This document shows positions 17,626-26,667 of a stretch of 64,000 bases of DNA, in pieces. This DNA is from Nostoc calcicola FACHB-3891 (GTDB lineage Bacteria > Cyanobacteriota > Cyanobacteriia > Cyanobacteriales > Nostocaceae). Numbering within the stretch: position 1 is the first letter of the stretch; each line of letters opens with the position of its first letter. The position numbers and the translations under genes are program-made. Location of the stretch: contig NZ_JACJRQ010000031.1 in NCBI RefSeq assembly GCF_014697355.1, positions 1-64,000 of the forward strand, in the 5' to 3' direction. The notes beneath the pieces were generated by a model, which was not told the DNA's origin, searched no databases, and was given only the letters and a program-made list of their open reading frames with translations.

Positions 17626-18351
17626 TTATCCGGCTTTGCGTGCAATAAACACCGCATGACCCGGCGATAGTTCGTATTCACCATAACTATCGGTGGTTTG
17701 AACCTCAAAGCCTACCTGCTGGAGTTGATTTGTAATCGTTGCTGTATCGTATAACCGCTGGTGGTGTAGTTCATCATCTCGTCTATAGCGATCGCCTACT
17801 TTGCGGAAGGTGATAATTCGACGAGTCAAAGTTTTTTCTTCTCCATCCTCGTGCTTTTCAACTAGTACAAACCAGTCTTCTCCTTCAGTGAATCCTTTGG
17901 TTGTGGTTCCTGGTGTAACTTGTCCCGTCTGTGAAATGTCAAAGATAAATACACCCCCAGGAGTTAAGGCATTATATATGCGGTGGAACAGCTGAACAAG
18001 GTCGCTATCTTCGTCAAATAGATAGCTGAGACATTCACTAATCGATGTCACAGCATTGCACGGCGGAATCTCAGTTTGAAATAGCGATTCGATGCGAAAC
18101 TCAGCATTTGGGACTCTACTTCGGGCAATATTAATCATCGACTCAGAAATATCCACTCCCAAAACATCATAATTAGCTTCGATAAGTTCTTGCGCCCATA
18201 AGCCGCTACCGCAACCTAAATCAACAACTAATCCATCAGATATTTTATTTTCAGCCAAGATCTTTAGTATGCCGGGAGCAGACTTGAGAGCAAAGTCACG
18301 GAAACCGACATCATGAATAAAAGCCAAGTCCTCTTTGTACCACTCATTCAT
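17626..18351 (-). CDS. Class I SAM-dependent methyltransferase
   Basis: 241 residues. The SAM-binding motif I VVDLGCGSGLWAQEL lies near residue 43, followed by YDVLGVDIS (motif with acidic residue binding the ribose) and NAVTSISECLSYL, PGGVFIFDIS. The layout is that of small-molecule methyltransferases of the Methyltransf_11/25 type. The substrate is unknown and neighbouring genes give no hint. Confidence 0.85.
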   Translation of the reverse strand: MNEWYKEDLAFIHDVGFRDFALKSAPGILKILAENKISDGLVVDLGCGSGLWAQELIEANYDVLGVDISESMINIARSRVPNAEFRIESLFQTEIPPCNAVTSISECLSYLFDEDSDLVQLFHRIYNALTPGGVFIFDISQTGQVTPGTTTKGFTEGEDWFVLVEKHEDGEEKTLTRRIITFRKVGDRYRRDDELHHQRLYDTATITNQLQQVGFEVQTTDSYGEYELSPGHAVFIARKAG

Positions 18352-18618
18352 ATATATAGTAAAAACTTAGTACAACATTTCATTAATTCATAGCAAATTC
18401 TCTGCGTCCCTCTGCGCTTACCTCTGCGCTCCTTTGCGTTTAAATCTGCTCTCATCAACCGTTTGGCAAGATATAATTGCCAATAAAATGTCAGCCGAAT
18501 AAGCAGCGGTATCGTTTAGAAACAAAGGGAATTGCACAGAACGCGGCATAACAAATAATATTCTCCTATGATTGGTTGCCTTACAATGGACACTAAACCT
18601 TAAAATTGGGAGGCGGCA

Positions 18619-18897
18619 ATGGATAGTACAGATAATTCTCCAGTGGAGGATAGATCGTCAGCAGATTTGGTATCTGTGACAGAGTTACAGCACCAACTTA
18701 ATGATTTACTCAAGCAACTATCACCAGAGCGATTACAGGTGCTTGCTGATTTTGCAGCTTATTTAGCAAATGCTGAAAGTGAAGCTGCAACCCAAGAACT
18801 TTTGGCAATTCCTGGCTTGTTAGAGCGAGTTAAGCACTCATCAGCAACTCCTAAAACCCATTACACGAACTGGAGAACTCTTCGCTCTGATGTATGA
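18619..18897 (+). CDS. Antitoxin-like small protein
   Basis: 92 residues, acidic and helical, with LVSVTELQHQLNDLLKQLSPERLQVLADFAAYLAN, a pattern seen in small cyanobacterial antitoxin-like proteins upstream of RelE/ParE-type toxins. Its stop overlaps the start of the following open frame by 8 bp (ATG 18890, TGA 18895-18897), typical of toxin-antitoxin pairs. A GGGAGGCGG stretch lies upstream of the ATG. The assignment rests mainly on context. Confidence 0.6.
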   Translation: MDSTDNSPVEDRSSADLVSVTELQHQLNDLLKQLSPERLQVLADFAAYLANAESEAATQELLAIPGLLERVKHSSATPKTHYTNWRTLRSDV

Positions 18898-19063
18898 AGT
18901 TCTTCTCCATCCCGATGCTCAAAAGGTTTATATTAATGCTGACAAAGCTCTAGCGAAGAAAATTGCTCGATGTTTGCAGCAGCTAGAGCAAACTCCCCAG
19001 TTGCACCCCAACGTGCGTGAGATTCCATTAACTCCCCCCCATTTCCACCCCAACCTTTTCTAA
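18890..19063 (+). pseudogene. C-terminally truncated RelE/ParE-type toxin
   Basis: ATG 18890 opens MYEVLLHPDAQKVYINADKA, then a helix (KKIARCLQQLEQ) and HPNVREI, matching the first half of RelE-superfamily mRNA interferases. The expected core with the YRxRVGDYRVIY strands is missing; the frame instead reads LTPPHFHPNLF and stops at 19061, inside the 3' end of the convergent TPR gene. At about 57 residues versus 85-95 normally, it lacks the catalytic strands and should be inactive. Confidence 0.65.
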
Positions 19064-20791
19064 ATTCTCCCGCACAGCCACACAACGAACATGCTCAACA
19101 CCCCAAACTCGCTCACAAATTCCTAAAGCTTCCAAATAAAGAGATTCTGCTTCAATATAACGCCCCGTTGCCCGATAAATTTCCGCTAAATTATTCAGAC
19201 TTTCGGCAACATTAGGATGATTTTCTCCCAACAACAGCTTATCAAGTTCCAAGGCTTTTATACATAAAACTTCCGCCTCATCGTAGCGTCCTTGTTCCCT
19301 ATACAAATAACCCAAAGCATAGATAGTATCAGCTAAAAGCGGATGCGCCTTTTGTAAAACACGCTGCTTCACTTCCAAAGATTGCAAAAACAAAGATTCC
19401 GCTTCATTGTAGCGTCCTTGAGCGCGGTATATCAAACCTAAATTGTGCAAATCTGTAGCCACATCAGGATTTTCTTCACCCAAAAATTGCTTATCTAATT
19501 CTATTGCTTGTTGCGACAAAGGTTCAGCTTCACTGTAGCGTCCTTGATGATAATAAAGTAGCGCTAAATTATTCAATATCAAAGCAAAAGAAGGATGATT
19601 TTCGCCGAGCAAACTTTTAGCAATTTCTAGCGATCGCAGATACAAAGGTTCTGCCTCATCATAACGTCCTTGTTCATCATATAATAATGCCAAATTATTC
19701 AGGCTAGCGACAACATCAGCATGATTTTCTCCCAATAAGCGTTTTCTCAATTCCAAAGCTTGTTGATAGAGAAGTTCTGCTTTGCCATATTGTCCCGTAG
19801 ATTTGTAAATTCCTGCCAAATTATTCAGACTAGTAGCGTAAGCAGGATGATTTTCTCCCAACAAGCGTTTCCTTAATTGCAAAGCTTGTTGATATAGTGG
19901 TTCAGCTTCACTGTAGCGTCCTGTTGCACGATATAATCCTGCTAAGTTGTTGAAATTAGTAGCTAAGTCTATTTGCAAACCTAATTCATTTTGCAATTCA
20001 ATGGCTTGACGCCAATACTTGATTGCTAATTCTTGTTCTTCTTGATAATTCTGAGACTCACCCCGTTCTAATCTGCTGCGGTAAATATCACCCAATCTTG
20101 AATATAAAGTAGCCAAGGTGGGGTCTTTAGTTCCGCGTTCCTGTTCGATGTTTTCAATCAGCTTTTGTAAATCTTGGATAGGCAAGAAAAAAGTATTATT
20201 TTCATTAGTATCTGTGCTGGCTAATTCGGTGTCTCGAAAAACAAACCGTATAGGTTCTAATTCTTTACCAGCAATAGCATTGGTTTTTTTAGATGCGAAC
20301 CGAAATACACCGTTACGCCAACTCCAAAAATCAGGAGCTTTTTTCATCAAATTGATTAAAATTTGATTAGTTACCCAAAGCACAATTGCAAAAGGAAAAT
20401 CGCGCAATCCTTCCCTTGTCCACTGTAAGTAACCAAAAAATTTTTCCTGTTCTGATTGCTCTTTTCCTAATCTGAGAAAATAAAGTTGTTCAGCACCCGT
20501 TACAGTAATTACCGCCGGCTGACGCTGACGCAGATATTCTTCTTGCTCTACTAGTTGATTGAGAGCAGCTTTTAAACTCGGTTCATGACGTGCTAAAATC
20601 ACTCGATATACACGAAAATTAGGTTGAAGTTCAGTTTCATATCGAGTAATAATCTCATCCCGAAAGTTAGGATCGTCGCAAACAGCAATCAGTAAATTTA
20701 ATCCCTGAGTTTGAGCTTCAATCGAAACAATTAAATCATCATATGCATCTTGATTTTCTCCTTCATCATCTAATAATTCTTCATTGAACAT
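19028..20791 (-). CDS. TPR-repeat protein with N-terminal NTPase-like domain (partner of AAA ATPase)
   Basis: 587 residues. The first ~200 (LNLLIAVCDDPNFRDEIITRYE, GYLQWTREGLRDFPFAIVLWV, APDFWSWRNGVFRF) resemble the degenerate NTPase-like domain found in bacterial TPR/STAND proteins, with no P-loop visible. From about residue 250 on there are about eight kinesin-light-chain-type TPR units of 42 residues (core LNNLAxLYxxxGRYxEAEPLYxxAL) for protein binding. Its ATG overlaps the end of the AAA ATPase gene by 11 bp, so the two are coupled. A signalling or defence-sensor role is inference. Confidence 0.82.
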   Translation of the reverse strand: MFNEELLDDEGENQDAYDDLIVSIEAQTQGLNLLIAVCDDPNFRDEIITRYETELQPNFRVYRVILARHEPSLKAALNQLVEQEEYLRQRQPAVITVTGAEQLYFLRLGKEQSEQEKFFGYLQWTREGLRDFPFAIVLWVTNQILINLMKKAPDFWSWRNGVFRFASKKTNAIAGKELEPIRFVFRDTELASTDTNENNTFFLPIQDLQKLIENIEQERGTKDPTLATLYSRLGDIYRSRLERGESQNYQEEQELAIKYWRQAIELQNELGLQIDLATNFNNLAGLYRATGRYSEAEPLYQQALQLRKRLLGENHPAYATSLNNLAGIYKSTGQYGKAELLYQQALELRKRLLGENHADVVASLNNLALLYDEQGRYDEAEPLYLRSLEIAKSLLGENHPSFALILNNLALLYYHQGRYSEAEPLSQQAIELDKQFLGEENPDVATDLHNLGLIYRAQGRYNEAESLFLQSLEVKQRVLQKAHPLLADTIYALGYLYREQGRYDEAEVLCIKALELDKLLLGENHPNVAESLNNLAEIYRATGRYIEAESLYLEALGICERVWGVEHVRCVAVRENLEKVGVEMGGS

Positions 20792-22073
20792 TGATGGCTC
20801 CCTGTCTTTTTAAACTTTCGATAATAATTGGATGAACATCGTACCATGTTTCTTCGGTACGATATTCTAAGACATATAAACCATGTAGCAAATCCAAAAA
20901 CTCAGCTTGTTTTGGATCGTGGGGCATAAATTGTTCGTAAACACTTTGCAAAATATCTATATCAACTTTTCCTAAACGTATGGAAAAGTCATTGCGAATT
21001 TTATTGATTGCTTGAGCGAGAATTTGATCGTTAATGATAACTTGGGCGTTGGGATTTCGCCGAATCATCCGCAAACAAATACGGCAACACTCTTTAGAAA
21101 TGCGAATTAACTCTCGCAATACGCCGCCACTGTAAATAACAATTTTTTCAGCAGTTTCTGGTACTATTAATTCATTCGTAATTCGCTTGCGTAAAACTTC
21201 ACCGAGAATCTTTGTTGCTTCCGGACGCGGTTGAGCATTAGCAAAACGATTTTTACCTTTATCAAAAATCTTGAGGACAGGCATTGCTACAATTTGGTCG
21301 TTAGTTTCTGTAGCAATTATTGTGCTGATGAATGTTTCTCGAAGAACTGCGATGGGAATAGTGTAGATAATCCGAAAATTCGGTTGACAAAGAGCTTTAA
21401 TATTATCTTTGTAAATTTCGTTAACCCTGCCTAAATCGAGTTTATCTAAATCATCAATAATGACTAAAACATCTTGTTTAGTAGCGGCTTGAATCAAAGC
21501 AGCAATTTCGTTAATTCTAGCGACTAAATCTGATATTTTGCGTTCAAACTCTTGTTTAATTTCATCGCGGACGCTAGCATCAGCTTTTAATTTAGAGCTA
21601 ATCAACTTGAGCAAATCAAAACCAATCTCAGCCTCTAGCTGCAAATTTAATTCTTCAGTGCGAGTGCGGGTAGCAAACCATTTATAAAGGGCTTCTTTAG
21701 TACTTTGAGGAATATCAACTCGTCGTGCTTCTGCCTCTGCCATTAAATTAACTGCAATGGCAAACAGAATATTAATATGGTTAACTGCCGACATTTCAAT
21801 TTTGTCAGCAATAGAAAATAGAACTACAAAGTACTTATTTTGAATTTGCCTGCTAAATTCAGCCAACAAAGTTGACTTACCACAGCCACGATGTCCTGTA
21901 AAGACAATTTTACCATCTTTATTGGGACTGTCTTCAACTAATTGGTTGAGGTCTGCAATTAAATCGTCACCATATTCGACTCTAAATTTTTCCATTTCGT
22001 TCCGTTCCATTAACGGAAAAAGTTCGAGATTGCTATATGCTTCCTGAAAGGAAATTAATAATTCTTTAGACAT
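20781..22073 (-). CDS. AAA-type ATPase coupled to TPR protein
   Basis: About 430 residues from ATG 22073 (the frame opens eight codons earlier at a TTG). Walker A is GHRGCGKST, Walker B is DVLVIIDDLDKLD with a D-D-x-D pattern, and a helical C-terminal region follows, ending in a winged-helix-like WYDVHPIIIESLKRQG. It resembles KAP/ORC-like STAND ATPases (opening YxxVxxxxAF-type SFQEAYSNLELFPLM). It is the first gene of a two-gene unit with the TPR protein. The pair is compatible with an ATPase switch plus ligand-binding repeats, as in split STAND systems, but no effector domain is obvious. Confidence 0.8.
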   Translation of the reverse strand: MSKELLISFQEAYSNLELFPLMERNEMEKFRVEYGDDLIADLNQLVEDSPNKDGKIVFTGHRGCGKSTLLAEFSRQIQNKYFVVLFSIADKIEMSAVNHINILFAIAVNLMAEAEARRVDIPQSTKEALYKWFATRTRTEELNLQLEAEIGFDLLKLISSKLKADASVRDEIKQEFERKISDLVARINEIAALIQAATKQDVLVIIDDLDKLDLGRVNEIYKDNIKALCQPNFRIIYTIPIAVLRETFISTIIATETNDQIVAMPVLKIFDKGKNRFANAQPRPEATKILGEVLRKRITNELIVPETAEKIVIYSGGVLRELIRISKECCRICLRMIRRNPNAQVIINDQILAQAINKIRNDFSIRLGKVDIDILQSVYEQFMPHDPKQAEFLDLLHGLYVLEYRTEETWYDVHPIIIESLKRQGAINVQ

Positions 22074-22751
22074 TGGATAGTGCCGTAAAAGTGCCAACTA
22101 TTCATATGATGCCTCATACTTTCTGTAGCAAAACCTCAGGCAATGTTTAGGACAGACTATGCCTATCAAAGTTCTGAAATTTCCTGAATAAATGACTACT
22201 AGGTGAGTGGTTTGCTATGTCTTAAAAATAGATACTTTATTGCCAAAATGCCAACGATAAATAAGTGATACAGGTGAATAATAAATAAGATTCAATGATA
22301 GATTATACATGCGATAATCAACAATGAATGATAGATTATACATATTCAATAGTGAGACTTACTTAATAAATAAATAAAATAAATTTTTCAGTTATAAAAA
22401 TAAATTTTTAGTGTACTTTGCTTCATCTCACTCTAGCCGATGGGATGGTAGCTGGTGTTACTATTGGTTTACTAAGTAGATTAACCTAAAAAACGTAAAA
22501 TGTAAAACGTTTAAGACACCCCAATTGACTCAATGCTAAAATAAATTCATAACTAATTTATTTATGAAAATCTAAATCCCCAACTTATCAAAAAAGTCGG
22601 GGATAATATAGCGATTCCCAGTTATGTGAGGTACAGGTAATATTTTGAAACGCAAAGGGACGCAAAGTAAAGCGCAGAGGTACGCAGAGATTTGTACTTC
22701 AGCAGACTAGGAAACGCTATATATCATATCAATAGAATTTGAGTTTTCTTT
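22074..22751. other. Repeat-poor, AT-rich intergenic spacer
   Basis: 678 bp between the AAA gene start and the 3' end of the polysaccharide cluster. It has AATGATAGATTATACAT direct repeats (about 22294-22341) and a GCAAAGGGACGCAAAG repeat near 22655. No gene is supported. A short frame near 22423-22489 (LADGMVAGVTIGLLSR) looks like a gene remnant but I cannot place it. Confidence 0.4.
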
Positions 22752-23873
22752 CTACGAAACGCTTGGTATTACAGAACGAAGGGCGTTGATAAAATTTTGA
22801 GCATAACTGTGGGTTGAGAAATCGAGGGCACGTTGTCGTGCGGCGATTCCGGCACTTCGGGCAAATTCTTGCTCGTCAAGATAGCGGAGAATAGCGATCG
22901 CTAATTTATCCGCATTGCCGTAAGGTGTTAATAGTCCATTGATGCCATCTGTAATAATCTCCGTTGGTCCCCCTGCATCGCCAGCAATCACAGGTTTTCC
23001 CAACGCCATCGCTTCAATAATCACAATACCAAATGGTTCTTTATCAGATGCATGGACAAATACATCCATCGCCTGTACCCACTCTGGAATATTGCGCTGT
23101 AACCCAGCCATAATTACTTGTTCTTTCAAGCCTAAAGCGGCGATTTCTGCTTTTAAAAAGTCTTCATAATCCGGTTCCAAATCGTGCTTACCACCAACTA
23201 CTACACAATGGGCATCGGGATACTGCTGTAAAATTTTGGGGATTGCTTGTACTAATACATGCATTCCCTTCCATCGTTGCAATCGTCCGACAATTCCAAT
23301 CAGTGGCCCGTGCAAAGGTAAGCCCAACTTTCGCCGCGCTTCTTCAGGAGAAGGTAAAGCATCAGGTTCAAATCGGTCTAGTGCTACACCAGGATAAACC
23401 AAAGGCGTTGGTCTGTGCGGCCAAATCTGGGCTTGTGCTTGCTTACCATCTTGGGAGAGGGTAATAATTGCCCGTGCTGGGATTAAAGTAGCCAACCGTA
23501 CTAACCAAGTTTTATCGCTAGGCACTTCCAGCTGATACCACACAGCAGGTAACCCCGCCAACATCGCCGCCAAACCTCCGGATATGTGCGTAATCCACAT
23601 CCAATTAACGATTATATCTGCATGTTCCTCGCGGGCGATCGCAGCTATCCGGAAAATAGCAGCAATAAAACGGTGAATTTGGCGTAAACGTCCACTTTCC
23701 ACAACTCGCGTCTCAATGCCAAGGGACTTCACTTGTTCTACCATCGGGCCGTTTTCTAAAAATATCACTAGCCATTCGACACCAGCGTTACGTCCCTGCT
23801 GCATCAAATCCCAAAGCATCATTTCACCGCCGCCTCGTTGTTCGGCTAGTGGCATTACAATAATTGCTTTCAT
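22752..23873 (-). CDS. Glycosyltransferase, GT4 type (last gene of polysaccharide cluster)
   Basis: 373 residues with a two-domain GT-B fold. N-terminal EQRGGGEMMLWDLMQQGRNAG opens the acceptor domain; the C-terminal domain has IGIVGRLQRWKGMHVLVQA and the E-x7-E donor motif in EPFGIVIIEAMALGKPVIAGDAGG. It would transfer a sugar from a nucleotide donor with retention of configuration, in the cytoplasm. It lies at the downstream end of a minus-strand run of glycosyltransferases and is separated from the next upstream gene by about 100 bp holding a GCAGAGGCGCAGAG repeat. Donor and acceptor are unknown. Confidence 0.88.
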   Translation of the reverse strand: MKAIIVMPLAEQRGGGEMMLWDLMQQGRNAGVEWLVIFLENGPMVEQVKSLGIETRVVESGRLRQIHRFIAAIFRIAAIAREEHADIIVNWMWITHISGGLAAMLAGLPAVWYQLEVPSDKTWLVRLATLIPARAIITLSQDGKQAQAQIWPHRPTPLVYPGVALDRFEPDALPSPEEARRKLGLPLHGPLIGIVGRLQRWKGMHVLVQAIPKILQQYPDAHCVVVGGKHDLEPDYEDFLKAEIAALGLKEQVIMAGLQRNIPEWVQAMDVFVHASDKEPFGIVIIEAMALGKPVIAGDAGGPTEIITDGINGLLTPYGNADKLAIAILRYLDEQEFARSAGIAARQRALDFSTHSYAQNFINALRSVIPSVS

Positions 23874-23976
23874 AATTTTAAGTTGTTGAGTAAAGGTGTT
23901 TGTTTCACGCAGAGGCGCAGAGGCGCAGAGAAAATTAAGAGTTTTTCAAGATGTCTAGGAATTTGGATAAGTATTC

Positions 23977-25431
23977 TCAATTCTTCCTCTCTGCGACTCT
24001 GCGTGAAAAATTTTCTTGAAGATAATATTTATGTCCTGCCATAGCCATAGCTAAAAATCCCCAAAGAATCATACCTGCTACGCTTAACATGCCACTACCA
24101 ATAACTAATTGTGTAGCAGAGCTAATACCAATGGCGCGGGCGGCACTGATAAAACTATCAAACCGTCCTTCACTATATTTGCTAACATTAATAATTAATA
24201 AAATTAATCCGCCCATATAAAATATAGCTCCAAACCACCCAAGGGTAAAAAACATATCTAAAATGCCACTGTCAATTACCACTACTTCAATTTGACCGGT
24301 TTTTTCGTTGACTTTCCAAATATTTCCTAATCCGTTACCTAAAGCATTAGAAAGAGCTAGACTCAGGTTTTTGTCGTAACTTTGCGATCTATCTTTAAAA
24401 CTGTTATCTTCTTCCAGATTGGAAAAAGTTTGCAAACGCTCTGACACAACATGAGAAATTGGTTCGATGGTTGTCAATGGCACAACACAAATTGCCATGA
24501 CGACAATTATGGTTATTAGGCGCATTTGAATTCGGGTTTTGACTGAACCCACAATCATAATAATTCCCAATAACCAGCCGCCCCAATTTGTACGCGCTTG
24601 TGTCAATAAAAAAGATAAATAACCAACGGCTGAGGCAGGAAAAATTAAACTTCCGGAACTGGTAAATAACAACAGCAACCCAGCTTGCATGACGGAGCCA
24701 AAGGGACCGACTGAGTGTAATGTACTCCAAACACGCATTCCAAAAGGTACGGGATTTCCAGCACTCATGAATAGTTTTGATTCTATGAGCCAGTACCTAT
24801 CCCACTCAGGAGCTACTACGAATTGATATACACCATAAGCTCCTAAAATTAATACACACCAGAGGAATGTTCGCTGAAAATGTTGGCGATAGCTGGGATA
24901 ATCTCGCCAGTTAATAAATAAGTGAAAAGCAAAAATAATTGGACCTAGCCAATCCAATAAACCGCGTGCTACAGGGATTGGTGCGTTGTAAATTAAACCT
25001 ATCAAAAATCCGTAGAAGACTCCGATAAAAGCCAAAACAAACGGCAAACCCCCTTGGCGAGAGGCGCTTTTAAAGCGGCGGAAAAAAGTTGCGATGGTCA
25101 CAAACACCACCAAGTATGGTGCTATGAGCATCTGACGGGTAGGGTCCCAACCTACGCGATAGTCAACTAAGCGGGTAGCTAAGGGGGTGAGAAAGCATAT
25201 CCACCAAGTAAAGCCGACGTAGAGAATGGGATGCCGCAAGTATAAAAACACGGCTACTACTAAAGCTGTCACCGGAAAAATCAGACGCAATGCAGCAGTA
25301 GCACCAGCAAAATAGCAAACTACAGTTAATAGTATAAAGCCGGCGATCGCCATCCACCCCTGTGGCGATCGCTCCTCAGGAGAATAGCTTTCTTGTGAAA
25401 AACTATTGTAAAGTATCTGCTTAGAAATCAT
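23977..25431 (-). CDS. O-antigen ligase/polymerase-like (Wzy/WaaL) membrane protein
   Basis: 484 residues with 10-12 hydrophobic segments and a long periplasmic-type loop between them. A Wzy_C-like region carries TQARTNWGGWLLGIIMIVGS, and the loop SLALSNALGNGLGNIW fits the family. It is expected to polymerise or ligate polysaccharide units at the outer face of the cytoplasmic membrane. Position inside the glycosyltransferase run supports that. The C-terminal residues (NFSRRVAERKN) come from a GCAGAGTCGCAGAGAG-type repeat, so the tail may be repeat-derived. Confidence 0.82.
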   Translation of the reverse strand: MISKQILYNSFSQESYSPEERSPQGWMAIAGFILLTVVCYFAGATAALRLIFPVTALVVAVFLYLRHPILYVGFTWWICFLTPLATRLVDYRVGWDPTRQMLIAPYLVVFVTIATFFRRFKSASRQGGLPFVLAFIGVFYGFLIGLIYNAPIPVARGLLDWLGPIIFAFHLFINWRDYPSYRQHFQRTFLWCVLILGAYGVYQFVVAPEWDRYWLIESKLFMSAGNPVPFGMRVWSTLHSVGPFGSVMQAGLLLLFTSSGSLIFPASAVGYLSFLLTQARTNWGGWLLGIIMIVGSVKTRIQMRLITIIVVMAICVVPLTTIEPISHVVSERLQTFSNLEEDNSFKDRSQSYDKNLSLALSNALGNGLGNIWKVNEKTGQIEVVVIDSGILDMFFTLGWFGAIFYMGGLILLIINVSKYSEGRFDSFISAARAIGISSATQLVIGSGMLSVAGMILWGFLAMAMAGHKYYLQENFSRRVAERKN

Positions 25432-25719
25432 TCAATTTTGGATTTTAGATTTTGGATTTTGGATTTTTAGACGATTTACCCAAAATTAGGAAAAAACGAA
25501 CCGCAAAGCACGCAAAGCACGTATTCGCCCAGCGTCTCGCAGAGAAGAAATAAGAGTTTCAGAGAGGCCTTGCATAAGTACTGTTATACATCAGTATATC
25601 TCAACATTTAAAGATATCAGGACTTAGTAAAATCATGAAAAAACGAACCGCAAAGGACGCAAAGGGCACAAACAAATAAGAGTTTCAGAGAGCTTTTGCG
25701 TAAGTCCTAGATATATTCT

Positions 25720-26667
25720 TTAATTCTGAATTCTGAATTCTGAATTCTGAATTCTAAATTCCTTATATCCTTGCCAACGTCCACGCCAAGATGCTAACAA
25801 TTTCTTACTTGCTAACTGTCCTTGACTAGGTAAAAATCTCAGCCATTGTATGAAGCCAAAACTATCGCAAGTTCCAACTAATATTGCCCAGAATAAAAAT
25901 ACTATTTGGCGGATAAATGATAAATGTTCTAATAAAACTAAGGTTTCATTATGAACTAAATTAATCAACGCAATTTCATTAAAATTGTTTCGCTGATCTT
26001 CATCAAAACGTTGTGCTGGGTAGTGTTCTACGGCAACATTAGGATCGTAAATTATCTTCCAACCAGCTCGCTTTAATGCCAGAGTAAATGCCATTTCAAA
26101 ATGTACTTGCGCTCCAGTACCTCGCATCCGCTCGTCAAAGCGCAATTGCCCGATCGCTTCTTTGCGAAAACTCATGTTTACGCCTTTGAGAATATCAACT
26201 TCGCGGGCTTCTCCTACTCCCAAATGATGGTTGCCAATTACGCGCCCAAACCACTGCAATCTACCAACTATTGGGCGGGAGTCGTCTTCTAATTTGTTGC
26301 CGTGGTGTATCCAATCACGCCCACCCAAACCGCCAAGGCGACTATCACAAGCAAAGTAAGCGGCGATGCGCTCTAACCAATCGGGATGGGGTGCAGCATC
26401 ATCATCAGTAATGGAAACAATATCGCCCTCCACCTCTGCCAGTCCGGCATTCAGGGCTGCTACTACCCCCGGTTGTGTGACTGTCACAGTTTGTAGTGGC
26501 AAGTTGTCTGCCTTGAATTGGGCTAGAAATTCCCACGTTTGTGCATCCGTATCGCGGACAACCACTATCACCTGGTCAACTGGTTTGATTTGCTCCTGTA
26601 GCGCCGAAAGGCAGCGTGAGAGGTCTTGTGGACGGCGATAAGTTGGTATGAGAACGGTGTTCCGCAT
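25720..26667 (-). CDS. Family 2 glycosyltransferase with repeat-derived C-terminal tail
   Basis: 315 residues, GT-A fold. VLIPTYRRPQDLSRCLSAL opens the nucleotide-binding part, ITDDDAAPHPDWLERI carries the DxD metal site, and GTGAQVHFEMAFTLAL fits the acceptor-side region. A hydrophobic segment near the C-terminus (FIRQIVFLFWAILVGT) may touch the membrane. The last 13 residues (EFRIQNSEFRIQN) are encoded by the GAATTCT heptamer repeat at 25720-25757, so the original end was probably earlier. Its 5' end overlaps the upstream gene by 92 bp in a different frame. Confidence 0.87.
   Translation of the reverse strand: MRNTVLIPTYRRPQDLSRCLSALQEQIKPVDQVIVVVRDTDAQTWEFLAQFKADNLPLQTVTVTQPGVVAALNAGLAEVEGDIVSITDDDAAPHPDWLERIAAYFACDSRLGGLGGRDWIHHGNKLEDDSRPIVGRLQWFGRVIGNHHLGVGEAREVDILKGVNMSFRKEAIGQLRFDERMRGTGAQVHFEMAFTLALKRAGWKIIYDPNVAVEHYPAQRFDEDQRNNFNEIALINLVHNETLVLLEHLSFIRQIVFLFWAILVGTCDSFGFIQWLRFLPSQGQLASKKLLASWRGRWQGYKEFRIQNSEFRIQN

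Noticed and set aside
22423..22489. Possible short gene (LADGMVAGVTIGLLSR)
   Set aside because: Too short, no start context, and no family I can name.
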